Below, piece by piece: positions 9,165-20,198 of a DNA stretch of 64,000 bases. A program made the translations under genes and the position numbers. The DNA is from Limnoperna fortunei (taxonomy: Eukaryota > Mollusca > Bivalvia > Mytilida > Modiolidae): positions 19,555,714-19,619,713 of the forward strand of contig OX104122.1 of NCBI GenBank assembly GCA_944474755.1, in the 5' to 3' direction. The notes under the pieces are model-generated. The model was not told the DNA's origin. It saw nothing but the letters and a program-made list of their open reading frames with translations, and ran no database searches. Within the stretch, counting starts at the first letter, position 1, and every line of letters begins with the position of its first letter.

Positions 9165-9211
9165 TTACGCCAGACGCGCGTTTCGTCTACATAAGACTCA
9201 TCAGTGGCGTT
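9165..9211 (-). ncRNA. Type I hammerhead ribozyme, unit 2
   Basis: Identical to the copy in unit 1, displaced by exactly 550 bp: core CTGATGA at 9204-9198, GAAA at 9184-9181, predicted cleavage between 9173 and 9172. Two active sites in one transcript would release a 550-nt monomer. Confidence 0.93.
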
Positions 9212-9486
9212 TAACTATAAATGTTTAAGATATTCTTCATTGGGAGATGGAATAATATTTTTTTCATTGGGAGATGGAATAATATAAGTCCACTGGGATC
9301 GTGTAAATACACAATACAGGCAGTTCAAAATATTATATAAAGGGTCTAAAAGAATGCTGCTGAACTAGTACACTTATTTAGTATCGGATCGACAAACATG
9401 ACGATACAGCATAAACAAAAAATAATAATATACAAGTCTAGAAGATTATGCAACGATACATATGACGGTGTTTCTTGTCATAAATT

Positions 9487-9682
9487 TTGACACTCAATGA
9501 CTAAGGCCATTCGTTGGTCAGTCTGTGTCTAAATTTATGACAAGAAACACCGTCATTTGTATCGTTGCATAATCTTCTAGACTTGTATATTATTATTTTT
9601 TGTTTATGCTGTATCGTCATGTTTGTCGATCCGATACTAAATAAGTGTACTGGTTCAGCAGCATTCTTTTAGACCCTTTATA
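9487..9682 (+). mobile_element. Inverted tail-head junction fragment of the ribozyme unit
   Basis: Forward-strand copy of the unit tail (GACACTCAATGACTAAGGCC through GACTTGTATATTATTA) followed without a break by the unit head (TTTATGCTGTATCGTCATG to AGACCCTTTA). It joins the third unit head-on. The tail-to-head order shows it was copied from a multimer or circle. No hammerhead lies in the retained part. Confidence 0.8.
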
Positions 9683-9716
9683 TATATTTGTATCGTTGCA
9701 TAATCTTCTAGACTTG

Positions 9717-9752
<36 letters not shown>

Positions 9753-9786
9753 CAAGTCTAGAAGATTATGCAACGATACAAATATA
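9683..9786. repeat. Perfect 104-bp palindrome built on the Penelope-like tail around (TA)n
   Basis: TGTATCGTTGCATAATCTTC and its reverse complement flank a TA run (about 9719-9751), and base pairing is uninterrupted from 9683 to 9786. It could extrude as a cruciform. Confidence 0.95.
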
Positions 9787-10020
9787 CATATATATATATA
9801 TATGTGTTGTTTCTGTTATTCCTTAGTTATATATTGTCAAACAAGGGTTAAATTATATATACATATTTCCTTCATGTAGCATGTTTACTCATCATAATAT
9901 GTAGTACTCTTTCAACAATTAGGAAACGGACTTGATATAAGCTTTTATTAGCTGGTTTCCGAATCCTTTGCGTTTTATGTTTATGTGTATGATATTATTG
10001 AAATAAATATGTTTAAACTA
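9787..10020. other. Unassigned AT-rich spacer
   Basis: Short interval between the palindrome and satellite block 2. No coding or repeat signature recognised beyond a second short TA run. Confidence 0.5.
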
Positions 10021-10855
10021 ATTGTATCATATGTATGGCGAGTATACAGCGAATTGTATGTTATGTATAGCGAATATACAGCGAATTGTATCTTATGTAT
10101 AGCGAGTATACAGCGAATTATATCTTATGTATAGCGAGTATACAGCGAATTGTATCATATGTATAGCGAGTATATAGCGAATTGTATCTTATGTATAGCG
10201 AGTATACAGCGAATTGTATCTTATGTATAGCGAGTATACAGCGAATTGTATCATCTGTATGGCGAGTATACAGCGAATTGTATCATATTTATGGCGAGTA
10301 TACAGCGAATTGTATCATATGTATAGCGAGTATACAGCGAATTGTATCATATGTATAGCGAGTATACAGCGAATAGTATCTTATGTATAGCGAATATACA
10401 GCGAATTGTATCTTATGTATAGCGAGTATACAGCGAATTGTATCATACGTATAGCGAGAACAGCGAATTGCATCATATGTTTATCAGGAACATCGAATTG
10501 TATCATATGTATAGCGTGAACAGCGAATTGTATCATATGTATAGCGAGTACATCGAATTGTATCATATGTATAGCGAGTACAGCGAATTGTATTATATGT
10601 ATAGCGAGTATACAGCGAATTGTATTATATGTATAGCGAGTACAGCGAATTGTATTATATGTATAGCGAGTACAGCGAATTGTATCATATGTATAGCGAG
10701 TACAGCGAATCGTATTATATGTATAGCGAGTACAGCGAATTGTATTATATGTATAGCGAATATACAGCGAATTGTATCTTATGTATAGCGAGTATAGCGA
10801 ATTGTATTATATGTATAGCGAGGACAGCGAATTGTATTATATGTATAGCGTGAAC
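10021..10855. repeat. 30/32-bp satellite, block 2
   Basis: About 26 copies of the unit seen at 3886-4446, with the same core CAGCGAATTGTAT. Here 32-bp units come first and 30-bp units last, the mirror of block 1. The first copy carries the GGCG variant that also ends block 1. Reading frames across it are repeat artefacts. Confidence 0.95.
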
Positions 10856-13041
10856 ATATTTATACATTCATGTATCAGATACGTGACTATATAAATCAGT
10901 AAAGATTTTCATTTTATGTCTGGTATAAAAAAACAAAATTTGCATTCATTTTAATATCGCGTCAACACCAAGGGTATCATTATATAATTATTTAAAATGA
11001 CTTTTAAGACCATAAAGAGGCAATTCATAACAATTTTCATATGTTTTAACACTCCTTCCATTCATTTAGCTGGAAGTCTGATATATTCATTACAGTGTGG
11101 TTTTATATTAAAAAAATGACGTCTCTTAGTTTCCATGTTTATACAATGATTACTTGATAACATCAAAATTTGATCATTTAAACAAAGGTCGAATTGTTTG
11201 CCCCTAGAGGTCCATGCAGAGCCAGGTAAACGTTTTCATTACACAGACTGTTGTTCTGAAAATTGTATCAATCTCTTTGATGGAGTGTCTCGTGATAATC
11301 AAAGGCTTCTTTGTAAAATTCAAGCAGGTTCACCGTGCAAAAAAACTACTTAAGCGGCTTGAAATAGATAGTATATCATAAACGTATAAAGCTGATTGAT
11401 TAACTGTTGTCGTTTTGAAGAATAAATAAACAAAACTCGTCCATACATAGTACTTTCTGATGTCATTAAAACAGATATATCGTTCTTTCAATTAAACTGT
11501 TGAATTGACGATGTCACACAGTTATCCCATTTGTTAACAAACTGTGGGGACTTCTTGAAGAATAATAAAGAATATTTGTACGTATATCTTTAAAAAAAAA
11601 TATTCTTGAAATTGCTACTAGTAAATAGATAGTTGGAAAAATAATTCCTTATTTCATTTGTTTTGTCCCAAGAAAGCCGGATATGCTCATTAAGACACCT
11701 TTGCTCATAATGTTTCATGTTGCTTAATATGTTTTTCGTTGCATGCTTGGTACTTGTGATGTTCGCCATGTGTGAATCACTCAGCATTAACTACGATGAA
11801 AACAGAACATGCACGTATGCCAAGCTGTTGTTGTTCAGTCATCGTCTATTGAATTGATCATGTCATTTAACACAAAGGTTGCAGGTAGTCTTACTACGGG
11901 GGGGGGGGGGGGGGGGGGTCAACTAAAAACCACTCTCAAGCAAACATTTTACATTTCAGTCCCGAACGTATGCAGAATTAAACATTTTAAACCCGAAATA
12001 TTAATGCAGGTGTATGCTTTGAGATTCATATACTAGTATTTGCAGCGCGAAAATTATACAAAATGTTGGTTTTCCAAAGTGATCCGAATTTGCAGCTCAA
12101 ACAGTCTTAACCTTTATTATTCACTCTAAAGTACAGATAAGAACGATTCAATTACTAAACCGTCCTCTTGTATCTGTTATGTCATGTACTTAAATCTACT
12201 TTCCCACGGTCGTTTGTCTACACATAAGGTATTTATGATAAATATGGTAATACAGGTGTACAAGATAATTTTCTAAATTGTGGGCGGAGCTAACGGTGTC
12301 ACCGATGTACATCACGCGACAGGTGTAACGCCCGTGTAAGGTATTTTAATGTTTCTGTATACAGCAACATGAAGGCAAAAAGCATTTGTTATAGATTTTT
12401 AAAGACATTTATGTCTTGCAAATGCATGCAATTTAAAGACTTATTTCTCGAAACCGAATGATTATTTTTATACACGTTGGCGCGTGCCTAAACATACCAA
12501 CGATTTCTGTGTTATCCAATAAATGAACGATCAATTTGAATAGTCAGCAAGTCACGTGTTATTTGTGATAAAATTAATTTAAAATATGAATTTCGCTTGC
12601 AATATTTTTGGCTAAACCATTTTTATTTTCGTATTTTTTTATAAAGTATGAACACATAACAAAATGTTATATTAAGCGTATTTATAAAAGCTATTGAAAT
12701 CAGATTCAAGCAAAATGTAACGACGTAAAAATTATTTTTTTTAATATTTGTTATATTTCTCTATTTTACAGATTTTCATTGAAAACATACACGATGACGT
12801 TATCAACCTTCTATATACTTGTGCTTAGTGTATAAACATTGGTATCACATCTTTAAAAAAAATGACATTACTTATAATACTAGTATAGACAGTCCCTGCT
12901 TTGATTGATTGATTGATTAATAGTTTGATTGATTGATAAACGTCAAGGAGCATTTTTTTCATCTTAATTGAACAAGTTAATAATAAAGTTTGCGGCAGTA
13001 GAGGGTGTGTACAAAGAACCTACTTTTTTAATCTTCGAGAA
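10856..13041. other. Gene-free AT-rich DNA with a 21-bp G run
   Basis: No coding region or known element recognised. A homopolymer of 21 G lies at 11898-11918 and a short TTGA repeat near 12900-12940. Open frames of 60-75 codons lack any recognisable domain. Confidence 0.6.
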
Positions 13042-13182
13042 TGTTTTTACCAATCTAATTAAAATTAAATCTTTCACTTGCTCCCCCCTTTTTGCTATGG
13101 TCGCTGTCTTACAACGCAGCGACCTATAACAAAAAGGGGGGAGCAAGTGAAAGATTTAATTTTAATTAGATTGTGTTTTTAC
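13042..13182. mobile_element. Foldback/MITE-like element with 9-bp target duplication
   Basis: The element at 13051-13173 (123 bp) is one long imperfect hairpin: CAATCTAATTAAAATTAAAT at the left end and its complement at the right, with inner GGTCGCTG/CAGCGACC. It is flanked by TGTTTTTAC on both sides (13042-13050 and 13174-13182). A 9-bp duplication suits a Mutator-like non-autonomous element; the family is not proven. Confidence 0.8.
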
Positions 13183-14040
13183 GAGAGCACAATTTGTCTG
13201 CAAAAATGAGGTACATACAGTTTCTAGGAATATTTGTCTAATTTTTGTTACATTCTTTTGAAGTCGTTAGTTTGTTATATTTCTTTGTTGGTCATGTTTT
13301 CATATATACGTGCAATTAGCAAAAAAAAAAAGACTAGCTAAGCATTTGTTTTCATTCTGTCATGTTTGTTATCAAATTTTTTAAATATGAATAATCCCAA
13401 AAACTACACTACTGCAGTAAAATGATATAACAGTCTCATATAGATTGAGCGTTGATCTAAGTATTAGTCACAAACATATTAAAATTAACAGTAACTTGAC
13501 ACCTTGAGATGACATTTAATGAATAACTTTCTACATTTAGACTAAAGTGCATATAGCACGATACAAGTATAGTTGAGCGTATAGGTCTAATAATACATCG
13601 ATTGATATTTAAAACCTTATTTCAGGTATATTAAGACAAACTTGTATGAACCTAATGTATGTCGTAGTACAGTTAAATAAAGAAAATTGTGCAAATATGT
13701 AACATACATTCATGGACATTTTTACAAAAAAAGGAAAAGCTACTTTGCGTTTCCATTCCTCAGTTCAGAGGCATTCTAATGCAGTTCTATTAGATCCCTT
13801 AATTAGTTCATGATGATGAGCGATTGATCGATTTATTTCAGGTTCAGCAATCATTTTTTGAGACCACCGGTAACATAATTGTGATTGCCACTTTAAAATT
13901 ACGCACAGTTGTCTAAGAACGAGAAATTTAACCTATTGTAGCGGCCAAAATCCACTTGTTTAATATACGGAAGAGCTCTTTATCGTGCAAGGAGAGTATC
14001 ACTCTCCTAAAATGTTACCCACTATGGTCAAGCTTCTTAC
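13183..14040. other. Gene-free AT-rich DNA
   Basis: No coding or repeat signature recognised in this stretch. Confidence 0.5.
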
Positions 14041-14116
14041 CCGACAATTCCACTTTCTCCCACTTGCTGACGCGCTGAGCAGCTCCCCGAGTCGAGCTCC
14101 AGAAAGCCTTCACTGT
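14041..14116 (-). other. Candidate internal exon, 76 bp, unrecognised
   Basis: Minus strand: polypyrimidine acceptor TTTCCTTATACTTCAG ends at 14117, then 76 bp, then donor GTAAGAAG from 14040. The segment is markedly GC-rich against an AT-rich background, and two of three frames are open (one reads TVKAFWSSTRGAAQRVSKWE). No family recognised. It could equally be part of an old repeat; no neighbouring exon was found. Confidence 0.3.
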
Positions 14117-14225
14117 CTGAAGTATAAGGAAACAGAACGAGACAACACAGACTAATCACGCAAAACACATAATTCGAACTGCGAAAGAAAAAGCAATGAT
14201 ATCGACTGGGAGGGGCAAAAACAAA

Positions 14226-14340
14226 CTACCCATCGTAACAAAGTTTTACTTCTGGTTGATATAGTCTGCTACCCATCGTAACAAAGTTTTACTTCTGGTT
14301 GATATAGTCTGCTACCCATCATAACAAAGTTTTACTTCTG
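14226..14340. repeat. 43-bp tandem repeat, 2.7 copies
   Basis: Copies begin at 14226, 14269 and 14312 with CTACCCATCGTAACAAAG. The first two are identical and the third has one change and is truncated. Confidence 0.95.
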
Positions 14341-14344
14341 AACC

Positions 14345-17300
14345 GTCTACAAATAAACAATAACGAACAATTCCGTTCTTTTCACATCTACGTGCTTATC
14401 GCTGGAAACGAGAAAAAAGATTAAGCCCATGGTTTTATTAATTCCATATAACAGTAAAACCTGCATAATACAAACCGATAATAAACCGAAAACCAGTTTA
14501 ATTAGAACAGTTAATATGACAACAACGTACAATTAACCAGTGTAAACTGCAGACCTGGTTTCCATTATAAAAGCAGAACGAGTTCCTGAAATAAACATCC
14601 CGCGGTAAATTTTTTTAAATCCATGTTTGCTTCAGTACTAAACGTGAGCTTAAAACCACAGATTTGTGCGGATAGAAGTGTATTACTGGATCCGTTTCCT
14701 TCTGTCATGTCTGTTTAGTCTAGTTTCAATATTCTGCCACGAACCAGTTGTCTTATGTGACATAGAAAGGTGTCAATGGTTCCTACGTAAATGTATAATA
14801 ATTACACCTGTTTAATTAATGTATTGCTATTCTGACAGTTTGACAATTTATTAGACATTGATTGAAGACGGACAACCGTGGGAATGATAAACCGTGTGCC
14901 AAGTCAATGAAATAATAATAAAACAGCGTACTTTTAACAAATACATTCTATATAAAGGGGAGATAAACCAAACAACGGACTAAACAAAAAATCACCAAAT
15001 TTATCAGGAAATCAATAACGCAAGGTAAAGCACGAGGACATAAATTACTAACATAGAACAGTCAAAATAAAAGTTCAATAGGCGATGCTGAACTGGATAC
15101 AATGCAATTATATATTATAATGTATGTTCATACGTTTCCCTACTGAGCCGAAAAAAGGCGCCACCATAATTATCCTTGGTTTGAAGAGTGCATGGGATGA
15201 GAGCATGTGCTCACGTGACTGTATGCGTAAGGAAGTTGATAATAATTACTCATATGCCGTGTCCATCCCAAACCATTCACATTGAACTAGCAGTATAGAA
15301 TAAATGTGTGGAAGATGCGATTGCAGGTATTGTACATGCGGACAACTCGGGTGTTTTCTCTTGGTATTCCGGCTTCCTCCTCCAGTCATGATATAGCTGA
15401 AAATCCAAACAAACAAACATATAGACAACCAACGTACTTAAAATATGGCGTTCATTCCGAGGTCGGGTCAATCTGTCCAAATATAAGACCCGAGTTAGCC
15501 AATCTAATTATATCTCTAACTTGCTTCACCCTTTTTAAAAAATTAGATTGAGATGTAGCACGCTAAATTCTTTTACCTAAGTAAAAATTTAGCATATTCT
15601 TTTAAAAAAAAATAATTAAGATTTTTTAAAGAAATTTTAACTGAAACTATTTTAAAAAACACAAGATAATGTGTCTTCCAATCAAATATTTTTAAAAAAT
15701 TATTCCACGTGAAAATCTTAGCAAATTTCTATTTTAATAAATTTACATGGTTAATACACTTAAATATAATTCCATTTAGACAAGTATTAAGATCGTATTA
15801 TGTTGAAAATATTTTTTTATTTACTTATTTAATCATAAACAAGGTACAAGGGAGTTAATAACTTTTTGTGCCTTCATGGGAACTGAGTATTCCGTTCATA
15901 ACCGATTCGATCACTCCTTCTTTCTTTACAAGAGGTTATATGGGCGTCCCGTGTCTTTCTTTTTGACATTTTTTTCAGTTTTTTATTTATTTATTTTTGT
16001 TTTGCTTGAAGTTGTATTAGTATCATTTAAAGCAATCGACAGTAGTTTTCCTGATAATATTTTTCATCAGCCAAATAACATTGATTTGTTTTACATTTTT
16101 TAAAAGCGTTTAGTTGACATGCATCCATATTCATTTGGTGAGTTTTTGTTTTTTTCAACAACTACGGTAGCTTAAAAACTCTCACTGTCGGGCTAATAAT
16201 TTTAAAACAGCAAAAAATTTATGAGATTTAAAAATTTGTCATCAAAATAAAGTATAACAGCACGTTTCGTAGTTTTTGTTATAAAGTGTAAAAGCTACTC
16301 TATTTATCTTAAAATCATAAAATTTTCTGCACAATAAAGTTGTACGTCTGTCCAGCAACGTATATGGCTAAGTATACGAATTACTTATATCTGCTACCTG
16401 ATCAATCTAATAAGAGATATTTTTTAACGATTTTTTGCGTTTTTGTTTCACGTCCAGCGAGCAATATTTCACCATGATAAAAGACTGCAGGTGATGTAAC
16501 GAAATTTTTTCACGTTACAGTTTTTTCTGTCCCCTCAGGATGTATCGAGTGTTGTATAGATATGTTGAATATAGTGTCCGACGTACTCTAGATTTTTTGT
16601 TGTTGTTCTAGTTAGAAAAAGACAGGTAAATGTGTCTTAATAACATTCCAGGGAAGAATCCACATACATGGTACACAGAGGAAATTATGTGGTCAGTTTT
16701 TGATAAGTTAGCAACAAATAATGTTGTCGAAGGTGTAAAAGAATTCCCGCTGCCAGTATAATAAGGTTCAACCCAGCAAGAAATTTATAAGATTTTGAAA
16801 ATCCTTATCAAACGGCACGTTTCAGAGTTGTTATTATAATCATTATAATGATGTTTCAAATTGCTACTCATCTAAAGCAGGCGGCAAACCATCATTTGAC
16901 TGACCATTTTTTATTATCTGCGCTTATTTACATAATGTCTTCTCCTATATCACAGAAACTTTAACAACATATTATGCATGCTAAATATCTTACCAAAATA
17001 CATTAATGTTACCCATTATATATCGTTACAAACATATTAAGAAATGGCACTTGCGCAGTGGGAGAAATAATCTGATTTCCGCTTCCAGTCATTCATCTTA
17101 ATGACCATAACCGATTACTCGCTGTCGGTCGTCAAGGGTTAAATGGACAATTTGATTTTCATTTAACTTAAGATGAAAAGTCATTAATCACGCGCGATAG
17201 GGCAGAAAAATCTGTATACTAAAGGCTTATGTAGTCTTGTGGGTAAACTCCTATATGATGTCTTCAAAAGGTCATGGACATTTGCTATGGTGCTATGAAA

Positions 17301-17556
17301 TCATTCGTTGAGTTTTCGTTGATTTACTAAATTAAAAGATCAGTTTATTTTAAACCCCATAAGAATGTAAATTTCATGCACAGTTCTAATAACGTCCATT
17401 ATAAATGGGCACAGTTTGACGGAAGTAATGGATAATTTTACTCGACGTGAGCATATTGACTTTCGTACTTTCAACAAACAGTATTTAGGACAAAAACAAA
17501 TAATCAGGAGCTGCCCAAGGGATTTACCGACTTTAAAATCTGATGTAAGTTTTGTG
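14345..17556. other. Gene-poor DNA with one dispersed conserved segment
   Basis: Mostly AT-rich and unrecognised. At about 15246-15428 (minus) lies a segment with GGAGGAAGCCGGAATACC followed by AGAGAAAACACCCG, a phrase I know as part of widely dispersed animal repeats; low confidence. A 17371-17597 forward frame (VMDNFTRREHIDFRTFNKQY, with a possible donor GTAAGT at 17545) is open but matches nothing I recognise. Confidence 0.4.
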
Positions 17557-17930
17557 ATTTGTCGGATTAACGACAGAATTCAGTCCTATTGCTCGTAATG
17601 TAGCAAATAAAAAATTCTAACTTCGGTCTATTTATACAAAATTCAAACATAATATTCATCTTCTTTACGTTATTAAAACTTTAGACATTGCGAAACTAAC
17701 GGGAAACGGTCTTTATGGAAGATATTTCTTTTTTAGTGTTTGAAAATGCACGTGATGTGGAAAATGCTGTGTTGATCATTTTTCCGTATATGGATAATGT
17801 GACCTAATTTTATTAACGTGCTAATTTGCATACTATAACAACCATTCCCTAGTAAGAATCCAGTAATTTACACTTGTATTACCCAAGATGCAACACGCCA
17901 TTCATTTTCGGGTTTCTCAATGTTTTCATA
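17557..17930 (+). repeat. Dispersed repeat, copy 1 (related to the TIR element at 37.6 kb)
   Basis: About 370 bp aligning with 37629-37990, starting TTTGTCGGATTAACG and including CTCGTAATGTAGCAAATAAA and GGGTTTCTCAATGTTTT. It contains the left part of the TIR element described at 37586-38281 but not its right terminus. Confidence 0.85.
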
Positions 17931-19290
17931 TATTCGATCTCTTGTTATTATCTCTTAATGATATATAATTGTTTTCGGGTACGATTGAGTAGTTAGGTGA
18001 AAAACCATATTCTACAATATAGTTCACGTTGTAAGTAATAAAATGGCTAATTTAATATTAAAGAAAATATTTCATTTACAGTTTTTTTAACAGAAGTTAT
18101 ACATGTAGATCGACCATTCAATCAAACATACTATACTACTGTGACGTAATTATTTAAATACAGTCAAACCTGTTTTAAAAGAACACTTAAGGGAGAGCAA
18201 ACAAGTGAATTAATAGGAAAGGTGGTATGTTGCAAAACAAGTTCAGTGGATATAACATTGAAAATGCAGGTGTTTTGTCTTATACATGGGGTTATAAGGG
18301 CAGGTTTTACTGTATTGTAGCTTAAATGTGTATTGGATTTATCAGTTACATTAAACTGTAGTCGATTGTTCACTGTGAAATCTTTGTTTGAATAACAAGT
18401 AAAATGGAGGCTACAGAATTAGAAACAGTTAAACTTTAAAATATAGTTATTTTCCGAATATGAAATGTCCAAACAAAAATCTATTAGTAATGCAACTATG
18501 GCCTTTGAATACGTCTGTAAGACCCACGACTAAAGAGAGATAACTCAAGTCACCACACTAAACAATTCCTTGTACTGTAATTTAATCTTAGAATAATTGA
18601 AAACGAACAACCGTGTCTGTTAATGTCGTTTAATTTTCAGTGCTATGTTATAGAGAAACCAACCTCTGTATGTTTTTGTTAGGAACGGAAAAATATTGCA
18701 GTAGAAGGAAAAACATTATACTTTTGTTAATGCATCAAATGTATATAAAACGTGAGGGGTTTCTTTGTTTTCGGTTTTGATGAAAAAAAAATTTTTGCTT
18801 GTTTTTTATTAATTTTTTTTAAAATTTAGTTTGCTGTTTTTGTTTTTGTTTTGTTTTTGTTCATGTACTTATAAGAAGAATGTAGGTCAAGTGATAAAAG
18901 GCGGTAGACCTCGGGCGTTATTAACATATATAAAGGTCTCTAATTATTTACCTTTTATTGCAACCAAAGTTATCAAAAAGTTTAAAAGTCTAGCTCACAT
19001 TAAAAAAGATGCACTTATTGTTTCGTTTAAACAGTATTTTTTGAAGACATTGCTCTTACTGACGTCATAAAGTTTCCAGTTATTCACATTTTCTTAATGA
19101 AATGGTACATCATGTGATGTACTACGTGTCAATGTCCGATAAATGTATATACGACAAAATAACATCAGATATTATTATACTTAACAATGAAAACCAGTAC
19201 TAAAATAAATTAAATATTAAGAGAAAGAACTGTTTTTTCCTCGCTAAAACTTGTGCTTAGGTAAAATAACTGTCTGGGAATTTGCACGTT
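17931..19290. other. Gene-free AT-rich DNA
   Basis: No recognised gene. A forward frame at about 18831-19070 (reading GGRPRALLTYIKVSNYLPFI) has a low-complexity hydrophobic start and no identifiable domain. Confidence 0.45.
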
Positions 19291-19293
19291 GAC

Positions 19294-19372
19294 AAAATAA
19301 CTAGTTATTTGTTCGACATGCCAAAGCGCAAAATTTGAAAGGGGAAATAACTAGTTATTTGTTCGACATGCA
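19294..19372. repeat. Direct repeat, about 50-bp spacing
   Basis: AAATAACTAGTTATTTGTTC followed by GACATGC occurs twice in a row, with a self-complementary core (AAATAACTAGTTATTT). Confidence 0.85.
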
Positions 19373-19447
19373 AAAGCTCTCCAAATTTAAGATCACTACA
19401 CAGTCCACATAAACATATTTACGTGTTCTTGTTTGCGTTTAGTTCAG

Positions 19448-19620
19448 TATTATAATACAGTTATGCCTTTAATCGACTACAGGTAATATCAAAATTATTA
19501 AATATCGAAATAGTTATTTTTCCTCGGTCCTCCGGACCTGGGAAAAATAACCCTTTTTTGATTAAATAACTATGGATATTAACTGCGTTAAAGGCCATAA
19601 TTGTATATTGTAACTTGAAC
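19448..19620. mobile_element. Imperfect foldback element, MITE-like
   Basis: Left ATACAGTTATGCCTTTAA pairs with right TTAAAGGCCATAATTGTAT; inner ATAGTTATTTTTCC pairs with GGAAAAATAAC; the centre is GGTCCTCCGGACC. No clear target duplication was found. Confidence 0.6.
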
Positions 19621-19624
19621 TACT

Positions 19625-20198
19625 TGCAACATAGCAGCTAAATAATAATTGGGAAGAATCCCAATAGATTCTTTTAGAAAAACTAAAGTAATTTTATACA
19701 ACTTTGTCCAAAAACCTTAAAATTTAACTTAAAGGTGGAACAGAATAATAATATTATTTTACGATAATGAGACTTCATTAAACAGAACAAATATTAATCG
19801 TAGTCAATCGATAAATATAAAAAATGTAAAAGCAAATAAACAAGTTGTGTTTAATTTTACGACGTTATGCACTTTTCTTTCGAAAATAATATTATAAAAT
19901 ATGTTGTCAAAGGCAACTTGTACATTTTAACCCGTTACAAATGAAAACAAAAACACTAACAAAATATCTGTCAAATACGTTAAACACATTCTGAACTGCG
20001 CGTATAGTTCTAGCACTACCTCACGCAATCATAAAGCAGCCTTAAAATTGATGACACTGACATTTTTTCCTTTAAAATTGGGGAAAACACACTTAATCTA
20101 GTGCTTTAAAAAAAAGTGTTCGATTCAACTTTTTTCTTCATAGATAGAATAAAATTGTTGTCACTGCAGTTCACCATTCCGGACCGGGACAAAAATAG
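19625..20198. other. Gene-free AT-rich DNA
   Basis: No coding or repeat signature recognised. Confidence 0.5.

Larger units (their letters stand above)
8331..9487 (-). mobile_element. Tandem 550-bp hammerhead-bearing units, retrozyme-like, Penelope-linked
   Basis: Unit 1 is 8331-8880, unit 2 8881-9429, and a third starts at 9430 and breaks at about 9487. Units 1 and 2 differ by about two changes in 550 bp, so the duplication or insertion is recent. Read on the minus strand each unit has a 5' leader, a canonical hammerhead ribozyme, about 230 bp of non-coding body, a decayed hairpin matching the Penelope-like 3' UTR motif, and the tail TGTATCGTTGCATAATCTTC shared with element B. No coding region is present. 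A 26-bp internal direct repeat (TTCATTGGGAGATGGAATAA) sits near 8686-8735. Tandem ribozyme units without ORFs are the hallmark of metazoan retrozymes; mobilisation by a Penelope-like enzyme is inferred from the shared tail. Confidence 0.8.

Noticed and set aside
18831..19070. 79-codon forward frame
   Set aside because: Low-complexity hydrophobic start, no recognisable domain, no splice or promoter context.
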